NCBI GenBank assembly: GCA_012511885.1
Contig: JAAZFE010000024.1
Coordinates: forward strand, 1 to 39,925
Origin: Lentisphaerota bacterium
GTDB taxonomy: Bacteria > Verrucomicrobiota > Kiritimatiellia > CAIQIC01 > Lenti-01
Reading direction: 5' to 3'
Length of the DNA: 39,925 nucleotides
Shown: in pieces, positions 22,014 to 30,424 of the stretch
Layout: each line of letters opens with the position of its first letter
Position numbering within the stretch: the first letter of the stretch is position 1
Notes under the pieces: generated by a model
What the model was told of the DNA's origin: nothing
Seen by the model: the letters and a program-made list of their open reading frames with translations, nothing else
The model's database searches: none
Made by a program: the position numbers and the translations under genes

Positions 22014-23465
22014 TTAGAAGTGGATGCCCAGCCCCAGCGTCAGCACGGGGAACACCTTGAGTTTGTCCACATCCTTCTGCAGACGGGCCTCTTCCCTGAC
22101 GATGTCCTTGCGGAAGGTGTCCAGCTTCGTCTTCATGCCGGGGCCGTCCGACGTCAGCGTCACTTCGTAGGACTGAATGATCGCGCCCAGATCCAGCGAG
22201 AACGTCAACCGCCGGTTGCGTCCGACCGTGTTGCCCACGCCAATGCCGACATAAGGCACCACCGAATCTTCCACCTTGATTTTGCCGTACATCGTGCCGA
22301 CCACTTCCGGCGCGTAGGTGTGGTTGCCGATCTGCACCGGCTTGTGCGGATGCGCATCAAACGTCACCTTGGAGTCGGAATGGAAAAAGACGCCGCCGGA
22401 AATCCGGAAGTGCCCGCCAAACGGATACAGATCCACCAGCAGCGGGAAGTTGATCATGTCCACTTCCGCGTCATAGGTCACGCTGCCCCACTTGGGGCTC
22501 GCGCTGAACGACCCGTAATTGAAGCCGCCGCGCAGGTTGAGAAAACGCGTCAGCCCCAGGGTCAGATCAAGGCCGACACCCGTCGTGCCGAATTTGGGCC
22601 CCAGCGAGATCCCGGGCCATTCATAGCCCCCCGACCAGCTGTCGTTATAATCATAGGCGCCGGCATCGCCCAGCGACAGCCGCGTGCCGGGAGCATCCAG
22701 ATAAATCACCTCATCCTGCTCGAGCCCCGGCGGCGCAGCCACCGGCGCGGGGGCGGACAACGCCACTGGTTCGATCGGAGGTTCCGGCTGGACAACGGCT
22801 GGCGGAACGGCAACTGGCGCGGGTGCGGCCACCGCGGCCTTGGCGGGTGGCGGCACGGGAGCGGCCGCGGGCGGAGCCGACGGTTTCGCCACCGCCGGAA
22901 CCACCGGCGCTGCGGCTGGAGAAGCCACCGGCGCTGCGATCGGAGGAACCACCGGCGTTGCGGTCGGAGGTGCCACCGGCGCTGCGGCCGACGCGGGCCG
23001 TGCGGGAGCCAGCATCATCGGCGGCGGCGCCGCTTGCGGACCGGCCGGCACACCGGCCACACCCGCTCCGGGCGGGGGCGCCACCACAGCCGGCCCGGCC
23101 GGGAAAGTCACCGGCGCCGGAGACGCCTGCGGCGACTCGACAACCACCGGACTCGGCTGAACCGCCAGAGGCACCATCTGCCCCGCCGGACGATTCGCCC
23201 CACTCGTTGCGGACGGCTGAATGGGCCGCGGCTGCACCGGCAACGGCGTCATCGGCGCGGCCGGGCGATCCAGCCCGCGCGACGACCCGCCCTGCGGCGG
23301 ACTCGGCTGCACCGGCAGCGGCGTCATCGGCGCCGCCTGGGCCGTTTGCGTCCCCCCGCCCGCCGATTTCGCAGGCGGCGCGGCTTCCGCGTCCGAAACC
23401 ATCGCGCCCATGCTCATCATCACGCCCAAGCCCAACACTCCAACTATGCAGCCCATTCGTCTCAT
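22014..23465 (-). CDS. Proline-rich outer-membrane beta-barrel protein
   Basis: A 483-residue exported protein. A signal peptide (MGCIVGVLGLGVMMSMGAMV region, ending near AEA) is followed by about 220 residues of Pro/Ala/Val-rich linker with imperfect repeats of PMTPLPVQPSP. The last ~230 residues alternate as amphipathic strands (GVGLDLTLGLTRFLNLRGGF, FRISGGVFFHSDSKV, YVGIGVGNTV, TFSLDLGAI) and the chain ends LGLGIHF. A C-terminal Phe is the classic BAM recognition signal of outer-membrane barrels. The start at 23465 has an AAAAGGAAAA Shine-Dalgarno; the open frame further upstream overlaps the next gene. The Pro-rich part may span the periplasm or peptidoglycan. Function unknown. Confidence 0.75.
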   Translation of the reverse strand: MRRMGCIVGVLGLGVMMSMGAMVSDAEAAPPAKSAGGGTQTAQAAPMTPLPVQPSPPQGGSSRGLDRPAAPMTPLPVQPRPIQPSATSGANRPAGQMVPLAVQPSPVVVESPQASPAPVTFPAGPAVVAPPPGAGVAGVPAGPQAAPPPMMLAPARPASAAAPVAPPTATPVVPPIAAPVASPAAAPVVPAVAKPSAPPAAAPVPPPAKAAVAAPAPVAVPPAVVQPEPPIEPVALSAPAPVAAPPGLEQDEVIYLDAPGTRLSLGDAGAYDYNDSWSGGYEWPGISLGPKFGTTGVGLDLTLGLTRFLNLRGGFNYGSFSASPKWGSVTYDAEVDMINFPLLVDLYPFGGHFRISGGVFFHSDSKVTFDAHPHKPVQIGNHTYAPEVVGTMYGKIKVEDSVVPYVGIGVGNTVGRNRRLTFSLDLGAIIQSYEVTLTSDGPGMKTKLDTFRKDIVREEARLQKDVDKLKVFPVLTLGLGIHF

Positions 23466-23505
23466 TGATGTTTTCCTTTTTGATAAGCCCCGGTTGGCTG
23501 TGCCT

Positions 23506-25248
23506 TCACCCGGCATAATGAATGCCGAGCAAGCAAACGTCATCTTCGAAAGTCGTCGTGCCCGAATAAGCCACGGCATCGCCCACCACCGCCTTGAGCA
23601 AGCCCGCCAAATCCTGGTCGCGGTGCGCGTCCAGCGAACGCATCAGACCTTCTTCCTCAAATTCTTCCTGCGCCTCGTTGCGCGCCTCGGTCAAACCGTC
23701 GGTGAAAAACACCAAACGCTCGCCCGGCTTCAACTGGTGGCACGTGTGCGCGTAGCTGGCATCCTCGAACAGCCCGAGCGCCGGCCCCAGCGCGACGTCA
23801 TCCACCTCCGCCTGCTGCACGCGTCCGTCGGTCTCGATGCGGATGGGCAGCGGATGCCCCGCGTTCGCGTGGCACAACTCGTTGGTTTTCAGGTTCAAAC
23901 TCACGCAGCAGGCCGTGGCAAACATCAGCTCGTTGGCGCTGCTGAAAATCTTGGAATAGGCCGTGTTCAGCCGCGTCATGAAATCTCCCGGCTCGCTGGT
24001 TTCCTTCGCAATCTGCTCGAGCAACCCGCGCAGGGTGGCCACCACCAGCGCCGCGCGCGCGCCGTGCCCCATCACGTCCGCCATGAACACCAGCACCTGG
24101 TGGTCCGACACCTTCAGCAGATCGAAAAAGTCGCCGCCCACCATGCCGCTGGGGTGATAGACATGCGCGAAATCCAACCGCCCGGCCGGTTCCGCCTGCT
24201 CGGTGGTGATCTCGGGATAGGTCGAAGGTAGAAAGGCATATTGCAGGTCGCGGGCCATGCGCAGATCCGCTTCCATCTCATCGTTCTTTTGCCGCAATTG
24301 CGCCGCGTAGTGTTCGAGCTGCTGCTGGGCCTGGCGCGCCGGGGTCACGTCCACCAGCGAAACCACAATCCCCGTCATCGCCCCGTCGGGGTTGAGGTTG
24401 GGCGACAGCGACGCCTGGGCGAACACATTCCGCCCGTCAACGCGTTGCAGCTCGATCTCGCCGGTCCAGGTGTCCTGCGCCCCCGCCGCCGCAATCATGT
24501 CGCGCGCCAGCTCCTTCTCCAGCAGAAACTCCTCGAAATTGCGCTCGTAAGCCGCCTCCACCGTCTCCAGCCCCAGAAACTCCGCCATGGCCGGGTTCAC
24601 ATAACCCGCCAGGTTGCCCGCCGTGTCGGCCACCGCGATGCCGCTGCCCGAGTTCTGCAGCGCGTTGAAGCCCGTCTTGAGGCGCTCTTCCGCCTCTTTG
24701 CGCCAGGTGATGTCGCGGATAAAAAAGCTCTGGTACATCTTGCCGCCCAGCGGCAGGCGGCTCACCGAAATCTCCGCCGGAAACATCGTCTCATCCGCGC
24801 GGCGGCATACCGCCTGGATCAGCACAAACCGGTTGCTCTCCAGCGACCCCAAAATCGTATCCATCAGGCTGCGCTCGGCCCCCACCAGCCAGTCGAAGAT
24901 GTTTTTCTTGCAGAGTTCCCCGCGGGTGGTCGCGAAAAACTGCTCGGCCCGCACGTTGGCGCCCACAATGGCCCCCAGCGGATCCGTGATCAGCACCGCG
25001 TCATAGATGCTCTGCAACAGCACCTGAAAATCTTCGCCGCCCAGTTGAGGCCGCGCCGGACTCGCCGGAATCCGGATCACGCCGGTCGTGCCCTTGGGCG
25101 TCACCGACAACCGGCCTGTGCGCGCGGGGAACCGGGGCGCGCCCGCCACCGGCGCCTGCTGAAGTTGTTCGAGCATCGCCGGCGTGATGTCAATGCGCAT
25201 CGTCGCCTGATGCTTTTCCTGCTGCTCCTGCTGCTCTTTATCGGTCAT
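23506..25248 (-). CDS. PAS-domain PP2C/SpoIIE-type serine phosphatase (RsbU-like)
   Basis: A 580-residue predicted cytoplasmic regulator. After a Gln-rich start come two PAS domains, about residues 72-185 (SIYDAVLITDPLGAIVGANV) and 190-310 (SGSGIAVADTAGNLAGYVNP), then a coiled coil near 312-340 (QLRQKNDEMEADLRMARDLQ), then a SpoIIE/PP2C phosphatase domain. Metal-binding motifs are present: VGGDFFD, ADVMGHG, TDGLTEA and EDDVCLLG. Such proteins usually dephosphorylate an anti-sigma antagonist in partner-switching control of stress responses or secretion. No STAS antagonist or anti-sigma kinase gene is nearby. It ends 40 bp before the outer-membrane protein start and may be cotranscribed with it. 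Confidence 0.9.
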   Translation of the reverse strand: MTDKEQQEQQEKHQATMRIDITPAMLEQLQQAPVAGAPRFPARTGRLSVTPKGTTGVIRIPASPARPQLGGEDFQVLLQSIYDAVLITDPLGAIVGANVRAEQFFATTRGELCKKNIFDWLVGAERSLMDTILGSLESNRFVLIQAVCRRADETMFPAEISVSRLPLGGKMYQSFFIRDITWRKEAEERLKTGFNALQNSGSGIAVADTAGNLAGYVNPAMAEFLGLETVEAAYERNFEEFLLEKELARDMIAAAGAQDTWTGEIELQRVDGRNVFAQASLSPNLNPDGAMTGIVVSLVDVTPARQAQQQLEHYAAQLRQKNDEMEADLRMARDLQYAFLPSTYPEITTEQAEPAGRLDFAHVYHPSGMVGGDFFDLLKVSDHQVLVFMADVMGHGARAALVVATLRGLLEQIAKETSEPGDFMTRLNTAYSKIFSSANELMFATACCVSLNLKTNELCHANAGHPLPIRIETDGRVQQAEVDDVALGPALGLFEDASYAHTCHQLKPGERLVFFTDGLTEARNEAQEEFEEEGLMRSLDAHRDQDLAGLLKAVVGDAVAYSGTTTFEDDVCLLGIHYAG

Positions 25249-25390
25249 GGGTCACGAGCATAGCCTACCCCTCCTCAGCCGGGCAATAATTTTCCGCAGG
25301 CGCCCCGGCGCATTTTTTTCTGTTCACCTGATCTTTTTTGCTCATACTCACCGGCATAGATAACCAAAAGAAACAGACCGAGGTGTCCCC

Positions 25391-26260
25391 ATGTTCCCAG
25401 GTGCCCATACCGCATTGATTACCCCTTTCTTCGAAAACGGGCAGGTGGATGCCGAACGCCTCGTCCGGCTGGTCGAACGCCAGATCGAAGCCGGCATGGA
25501 CGGCCTCGTGCCCACCGGCACCACCGGGGAGTCCCCCACCCTCAGCTTCAGCGAGCACATCGAGGTCGTCCGCCTCGTCACCGAGGCCGCCGGGGGCCGC
25601 GTCAAAATCATCGCCGGCACCGGCGCCAACTCCACCTCCGAAGCCCTCGAACTGACCAGGGCCGCCATCGAACTGGGCGTGGACGCCACCCTGCAGGTGA
25701 CCCCCTACTACAACAAGCCCACCCAGACCGGCCTGATCCGCCATTTCAGCACCATTGCCGACCTGAGCCTCCCCGTGGTGCTCTACAACGTTCCCGGGCG
25801 CTGCTCGTGCGAAATCGCCGTGCCCACCGTGGCCGAACTCGCCAAGCACCCCAACATTGTCGCCATCAAGGAAGCTGGCGGCAGCGTGGACCGCGTCAGC
25901 CGCATCAAGGACGCCTGCGACATCACCGTCCTTTCCGGCGACGACTCCCTCGCCCTGCCCATGATGGCCGTGGGCGGCGAAGGTGTCATCTCCGTCGCCT
26001 CCAACCTGGCCCCCCAAGTGGTGGCCGACCTCATCCATGCCGCCCTCGACAATCGCTGGGACGAAGCCCGCGCCATCCACCGGCGCTACTACCGCCTTTT
26101 CACCCACCTGTTCCTCGAAACCAACCCCATCCCCGTCAAGGCCGCCATGGAAATGGCCGGGCTGGCGCCCTCCGGCTGCCGCCTGCCCCTCTGCGACATG
26201 TCCGCGGCCAACCGGGCCACCCTGCACGCCACCCTGCAAGAACTCGAGCTGCTGCCATGA
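25391..26260 (+). CDS. dapA: 4-hydroxy-tetrahydrodipicolinate synthase
   Basis: A 289-residue aldolase-superfamily enzyme that condenses pyruvate with aspartate semialdehyde, the first step toward diaminopimelate and lysine. Seen: GTTGESPTL with the Thr pair at 44-45, Tyr132 and Arg137 in VLYNVPGR, the Schiff-base Lys160 in VAIKEAGG, and the SGDDSLALP and GGEGVISVASN segments. Length is normal. A GAGG Shine-Dalgarno precedes the ATG. It is the first gene of a dapA-dapB-folK run joined by 4-nt overlaps. Confidence 0.96.
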   Translation: MFPGAHTALITPFFENGQVDAERLVRLVERQIEAGMDGLVPTGTTGESPTLSFSEHIEVVRLVTEAAGGRVKIIAGTGANSTSEALELTRAAIELGVDATLQVTPYYNKPTQTGLIRHFSTIADLSLPVVLYNVPGRCSCEIAVPTVAELAKHPNIVAIKEAGGSVDRVSRIKDACDITVLSGDDSLALPMMAVGGEGVISVASNLAPQVVADLIHAALDNRWDEARAIHRRYYRLFTHLFLETNPIPVKAAMEMAGLAPSGCRLPLCDMSAANRATLHATLQELELLP

Positions 26261-27096
26261 CCGCACCCATCCAACTTCTCCTCATCGGCGCCGCCGGGCG
26301 CATGGGCCTCGCCATCACCCGGCTCGCCGGCTCCGGCCTCGTGCCCGGCTTCCGGATCACCGCCGCCGTGGACAGTCCCTCCAGCCCGCTCATGGGCAAG
26401 GATGTCGGCGTCGCCGCCGGCCTGCCCCCACTCGGCATCGCCATCAGCAGCGACCTCGCCGCGGCCATAGCCGCCGGTCCCGATGTCGCCATTGATTTCA
26501 GCGCGCCCGCCGCGGCGCCCGCCACCGCCGAAGCCCTCGCCAACGCCGGCATCCCCTGGGTCATCGGCACCACCGGCCTCAACGACGCCGAAAAAGCCGC
26601 GCTGCAAGCCGCCGCCGACCGCATCCCCGTCATGTTTGCCGCCAACACCAGCCTCGGCATCAACCTGCTCTACGTCCTCGTCGAGCAGGCCGCCCGCGCC
26701 CTCCGCGGCCGCGGCTACGATTGCGAAATCACCGAGCGCCACCACCGCCACAAAAAAGACGCCCCCTCCGGCACCGCCCTCTACCTCGGCCGCGCCGCCG
26801 CCGACGGCTACCAGTGGAACCTCGCCCAGACCGCCGTCCACGGCCGCTCCGGAATCACCGGCGAGCGCCCCGAACAGCAAATCGGCTTCCACGCCCTGCG
26901 CGGCGGCGACATCCCCGGCGACCACACCGTCCTGTTCGCCACCGACGGCGAAACCATCGAACTGTCCCACCGCGCCACCTCGCGCGACACCTTCGCCATC
27001 GGCGCCCTGCGCGCCGCCGCCTGGCTCCCCGGGCGGCCCCCCGCGCTCTACTCCATGCGCGACGTCCTCAACCTCAACCCGGGAGGCACCTCATGA
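26257..27096 (+). CDS. dapB: 4-hydroxy-tetrahydrodipicolinate reductase
   Basis: A 279-residue NAD(P)H-dependent reductase that follows DapA in diaminopimelate synthesis. Motifs: LLIGAAGRMG nucleotide loop (residues 8-17), VIGTTGL, the catalytic EITERHHRHKKDAPSGTA with His162 and the following Lys pair, and the C-terminal SHRATSRDTFAIGALRAA. The ATG at 26257 overlaps the dapA stop as ATGA, so the two are translationally coupled. The open frame extends further upstream, but only inside dapA. Confidence 0.96.
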   Translation: MTAPIQLLLIGAAGRMGLAITRLAGSGLVPGFRITAAVDSPSSPLMGKDVGVAAGLPPLGIAISSDLAAAIAAGPDVAIDFSAPAAAPATAEALANAGIPWVIGTTGLNDAEKAALQAAADRIPVMFAANTSLGINLLYVLVEQAARALRGRGYDCEITERHHRHKKDAPSGTALYLGRAAADGYQWNLAQTAVHGRSGITGERPEQQIGFHALRGGDIPGDHTVLFATDGETIELSHRATSRDTFAIGALRAAAWLPGRPPALYSMRDVLNLNPGGTS

Positions 27097-27605
27097 ACGG
27101 CATCGAAGTCGGCCTAAGCCTGGGCGCCAATCTTGGCGACCCCCTCACCAACCTGCGCGCGGCCCGCAACGCCATCGCCGCCATCCCCGACGTCAACCTC
27201 CTCGCCTCCGCGCCCCTCTACGAAACCGAACCCATCGGCGTTCCCGACGAATTCCTCAACCTCAACTTCTACAACACCGTCGTCATCGTCGGCACCTCCC
27301 TCAACGCCCACAAACTTTTCGCCCACCTCCAAAAAATCGAGATCGCCCTCGGGCGCAAGCGCACCATCCGCCCCAACATGCCCCGCCCCATTGATATCGA
27401 CATGATCTACTACAACGGGCAAACCATCCGCAGCGGTGGCCTCGTCATCCCCCATCCCCGCTGGACCAAGCGCCGCTTCGTCCTTCAGCCCCTGGCCGAC
27501 GTCCGCGGCTATCTCGTCCTCCCCGGCCACGACCGCCGAGTCCGCGACATCCTCGCCGCCATGCCCCCCGGACAGGAAATCAAAAAAATCCTCGCCGAGT
27601 GGTAA
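27093..27605 (+). CDS. folK: 2-amino-4-hydroxy-6-hydroxymethyldihydropteridine pyrophosphokinase
   Basis: A 170-residue HPPK that pyrophosphorylates 6-hydroxymethyl-dihydropterin in folate synthesis. It starts LSLGANLGDPLTNLRAA, has the substrate-binding YETEPIGV, the metal-binding PRPIDIDMIYY (usually PRTIDLDILLY), and HPRWTKRRFVLQPL. It overlaps the dapB stop by 4 nt and has a GGGAGG Shine-Dalgarno inside dapB. Linking folK to dap genes and panB puts several cofactor and cell-wall genes in one transcription unit. Confidence 0.94.
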   Translation: MNGIEVGLSLGANLGDPLTNLRAARNAIAAIPDVNLLASAPLYETEPIGVPDEFLNLNFYNTVVIVGTSLNAHKLFAHLQKIEIALGRKRTIRPNMPRPIDIDMIYYNGQTIRSGGLVIPHPRWTKRRFVLQPLADVRGYLVLPGHDRRVRDILAAMPPGQEIKKILAEW

Positions 27606-27706
27606 CCCCCGGCAGCACAGAGCCCGGCCGCCCGCCCCCCCCCCTCGCAACCCGGCGGCATCCCCCAAGCAGGCGGCTCGGACTGTACAAAGAGGCCCCG
27701 ATGTGG

Positions 27707-27723
27707 TTCTCTGTTTTAGAGAA
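27707..27723. promoter_or_regulatory. Small inverted repeat upstream of panB
   Basis: TTCTCT (27707-27712) and AGAGAA (27718-27723) form a 6-bp inverted repeat with a 5-bp spacer in the 154-bp folK-panB gap, 36 bp before the panB ATG. It could be an operator or a weak hairpin; nothing decides. Confidence 0.3.
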
Positions 27724-27759
27724 TAACAACCCAAGCCAACCATCCTCCCCCCAGCAGCC

Positions 27760-28554
27760 ATGAAACGCCTGACTCCCCGCGACATCACCGCCATGAAAGG
27801 CGGCGACAAATTCGCCTGCCTGACCGCCTACGACACCCAGACCGCCCGTCTGCTCGACGAAGCCGGCATCCCCCTGCTGCTCGTTGGCGACTCCGTCGGC
27901 ACCACGCTGCTGGGCTTCGACAACACTCTGCCCGTGACCCTCGACGACATGATCCGCCACGGCGCGGCGGTCGTCCGTGGCGCGCAACGCGCGGTGGTGG
28001 TGCTGGACATGCCCTTCATGACCTATCAGGCCTCCCTCGAACAGGCGCTGCTCAACTGCGGACGCGCCCTCCAGGAGACCGGCTGCCAGGCGGTCAAGAT
28101 CGAAGGCGGCGCGTTCCGCGCTCCGGTCATTCAGGCGCTGGTCCAAAACGGCATTCCTGTCCTCGCCCACATCGGCCTCACCCCCCAGAGCATCCAAATC
28201 CTCGGCCACCGCGTGCAGGGCCGCGGCGAAGAAGCCGCCAACCAACTGCTCGACGACGCCCGCGCAGTGACCCAGGCCGGCGCCTTTGCCGTCGTGGTCG
28301 AAACCGTCCCCGCCGAACTCGGCGCCAGGGCAACCCAGGCGGTGCCCGTCCCCGTCATCGGCATCGGCGCGGGGCCGGACTGCGACGGCCAGATTCTCGT
28401 CGTCAACGACATCCTCGGCCTCTCCGGTGATTTTCACGCCAAGTTCGTCAAACGCTACGCCGACCTCGCCCCGCAAATCTCCGCGGCCGCCGCCACCTAC
28501 CTTGCCGAAGTCCAATCCGGCGCCTTCCCCGGCCCCGAACACTCATACACTTGA
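27760..28554 (+). CDS. panB: 3-methyl-2-oxobutanoate hydroxymethyltransferase
   Basis: A 264-residue enzyme that adds a hydroxymethyl group from methylene-tetrahydrofolate to alpha-ketoisovalerate in pantothenate synthesis. Motifs: LTAYDTQTARLLDEAG, LLLVGDSVGTTLLGF, LDMPFMTYQ, AVKIEGG, VLAHIGLTPQS, ETVPAEL and VIGIGAGPDCDGQILVVND. Length is normal. The methylene-folate need ties it to the folK gene upstream. It is followed 12 nt later by the Sel1-repeat gene. Confidence 0.95.
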   Translation: MKRLTPRDITAMKGGDKFACLTAYDTQTARLLDEAGIPLLLVGDSVGTTLLGFDNTLPVTLDDMIRHGAAVVRGAQRAVVVLDMPFMTYQASLEQALLNCGRALQETGCQAVKIEGGAFRAPVIQALVQNGIPVLAHIGLTPQSIQILGHRVQGRGEEAANQLLDDARAVTQAGAFAVVVETVPAELGARATQAVPVPVIGIGAGPDCDGQILVVNDILGLSGDFHAKFVKRYADLAPQISAAAATYLAEVQSGAFPGPEHSYT

Positions 28555-28566
28555 GGAGAGCCCGCC

Positions 28567-29517
28567 ATGGCCAAAGACCCGTCCAAAGAAGAACTCCATC
28601 AGAAAGCGCAGCAAGGCGACCCGGAAGCCCAATATGAGTGGGCCCGCCACCTGGCCTGGGGCAAGGGGCGCGCCAAGGAAACCGAAGAAGCCGAACGCTG
28701 GTTTGCCGCCGCCCTCGCCCAGTTCCGCGAGGCCGCCGAACGCAACGAAGCCAGCGGACAGCTCAACCTCGGCAAAATGAACGAATATGGCCACGGCCTC
28801 CCCAAGAATCTGGACGAGGCCGCCCGCCTCTACCGCCTCGCCGCCGAGCAGGGCAACGCCGAAGCCCAATACCGCCTCGGCCACCTCTACGAATATGGCG
28901 ACGGCGTCGAGGCCAACTTCGACACCGCCATGCAGTGGTACGCCAAATCCGCCGAACAAGGCGACAAAAACGCCATCATCAAAGTCGAACTGCGCGAGCA
29001 ATACCTCCGCGGCGTCGAACTCGCCAACGAAGGCCACCAGCACGCCCAATATCAGCTCGGCCGCATGTACGAATATGGCATGGGCGTGCCCAAAGACCCC
29101 GCCGAAGCCGCCAAATGGTACCGCCTGGCCGCCGAACAGGCCGAACTGAAGTCCCAGGAGCGCCTCGGACAACTCCTCGAAGACGGCTCCACCGTGCCCC
29201 AGGACAAAGAAGAAGCCGACAAATACTACCGCATGCTTGTCGCCGAACTCGAACGCAAGGCCGACCTCGAAAATCGAAACGCCCAATACGAACTCGGCCG
29301 ACTCTACGAGCGCGGGCGCGGTGTCGAAGAAAGCACCGACAAAGCTCTCCACTGGTACCTCCAAGCCGCCAAAAAAGGCCACCCACTGGCCCAATATCGC
29401 CTCGGACGCCTCTACATCGAAGGCAAAATGGTCGGCCAGGACGCCGCCGCCGCCGCCAAGTGGTTCCGCCAGTCCGTCCGCCTCAACGCCCCCCCCGAAG
29501 GCACCCCCCCCCTCTAA
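28567..29517 (+). CDS. Sel1-like repeat (SLR) protein
   Basis: A 316-residue alpha-helical repeat protein without a signal peptide. About six Sel1 repeats are visible, for example AQYRLGHLYEYGDGVEANFD, AQYQLGRMYEYGMGVPKDPA, AQYELGRLYERGRGVEESTD and AQYRLGRLYIEGKMVGQDAA. Such solenoids act as protein-interaction scaffolds, often in secretion or cell-envelope signalling. A GAGGAGAG Shine-Dalgarno precedes the ATG, 12 nt after panB. The partner is unknown. Confidence 0.9.
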   Translation: MAKDPSKEELHQKAQQGDPEAQYEWARHLAWGKGRAKETEEAERWFAAALAQFREAAERNEASGQLNLGKMNEYGHGLPKNLDEAARLYRLAAEQGNAEAQYRLGHLYEYGDGVEANFDTAMQWYAKSAEQGDKNAIIKVELREQYLRGVELANEGHQHAQYQLGRMYEYGMGVPKDPAEAAKWYRLAAEQAELKSQERLGQLLEDGSTVPQDKEEADKYYRMLVAELERKADLENRNAQYELGRLYERGRGVEESTDKALHWYLQAAKKGHPLAQYRLGRLYIEGKMVGQDAAAAAKWFRQSVRLNAPPEGTPPL

Positions 29518-29560
29518 CCGGCCACCCAATTCGGCAGTCGCCGGTTATCCCCGCCAACCA

Positions 29561-29670
29561 CCCATTTTCCGCCGTTTTTCGGCCATTTCAGCCCATGTTC
29601 GCCCTTTTCGGGCCAATTTTCGTCCATTTTCACCAATTTTCAGCTCTTTCCCCGCCCTTTCCCGCCCTTT
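29561..29670. repeat. Phased T-tract array
   Basis: At least nine T-tract units of 9-11 bp (CCCATTTTCC, GCCGTTTTTC, GGCCATTTCA, GCCCATGTTC, GCCCTTTTCG, GGCCAATTTTC, GTCCATTTTCA and so on) lie just downstream of the Sel1-repeat gene. The next 120 bp carry a GCGGC...GCCGC hairpin and a doubled GTCAACAAG (near 29741), with no gene. Confidence 0.65.
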
Positions 29671-29794
29671 CCCGCGCGGCAACCGCCGCGCTGTGGGTGG
29701 GCTCGGTGAGCCCGCCTGCCTGACGCGTCAGCACCCCGCTGTCAACAAGGTCAACAAGGTCACCCGCCCGCCAACGCCAAAAATACCCAAAACC

Positions 29795-29852
29795 ACCCGT
29801 TTCCGCCCATTCTCACCCGTTTTTCGCCATTTTGACCCGTTTTTGCCAATTT
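29795..29852. repeat. Phased T-tract array
   Basis: A second array about 130 bp after the first: CCCGTTTCCG, CCCATTCTCA, CCCGTTTTTCG, CCATTTTGA, CCCGTTTTTG, CCAATTTCAG. The period is again 9-11 bp. It ends exactly where the long inverted element at 29853 begins. Confidence 0.55.
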
Positions 29853-30202
29853 CAGACTTCCTGACCTCGATGGGGTTTTGCTGGATTTTGCGGAAATTGC
29901 TTTGGCACTATTGGGGGGCGCGACATCGAAAGGGACATGGCGGATTCTGTGAGTTGTTTTCCCCCGCTGACTGTCGCTTCCGTTGGCGGCTATCGCCCTG
30001 TTTGGTTGCCGAATGAATCAAGGCATTGCCCCGCCTCCGGAATGACCGGTTCGTAGTCCCGCCTTCAGGCGGAACGATCGGGACATGCCGCCTGAAGGCG
30101 GGACTACAAACTCGCGGGGATGTCAGCCCTTGCCAGGGCAGGCTTCCCGACCTCAACGGCGGAATCGTACCAACGCAATTTCCTCCGAGATCAGGAAGTC
30201 TG
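29853..30202. repeat. 350-bp segment bounded by 17-bp inverted repeats
   Basis: CAGACTTCCTGACCTCG (29853-29869) and CGAGATCAGGAAGTCTG (30186-30202) are inverted repeats matching at 16 of 17 positions. Inside, GGAAATTGC followed by TTTGGCAC on the left and its inverted counterpart on the right extend the similarity. No gene is seen inside. It may be a MITE or relic element that also contains the perfect 20-bp hairpin at 30053-30107. Confidence 0.55.
30053..30107. repeat. Perfect 20-bp inverted repeat (REP-like hairpin)
   Basis: GTAGTCCCGCCTTCAGGCGG (30053-30072) and its exact complement (30088-30107) are separated by 15 nt. Each arm also contains its own CCGCCTTCAGGCGG palindrome. No T-run follows, so it looks like a dispersed REP-like element rather than a terminator. 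The remaining stretch to 30424 shows only an ATTCGCG repeat near 30367 and no gene. Confidence 0.75.
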
Positions 30203-30424
30203 ATGTTGATGAACCCGTTCAGTTTGAAGGCAGGGATGGCTTGCCGAGCCGTCCGTGCCGCGGTTCTGCTGCGGCATAGAAAAATCTCATCTTCTTTCCC
30301 CGCTCTTCGCGTCTTGGCACGATTCTCTTTCCCCAATTGCAACAGACCCGCCGCACCATTCGCGACAATTCGCGTCCATTCGCGGCTTTAAAAGGGTCTT
30401 TAGAGTCAGTGCTGTTTGCCCCGC

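Noticed and set aside
22823-23518. Plus-strand frames opposite the Pro-rich outer-membrane protein
   Set aside because: They are low-complexity mirrors of the Pro/Ala repeats.
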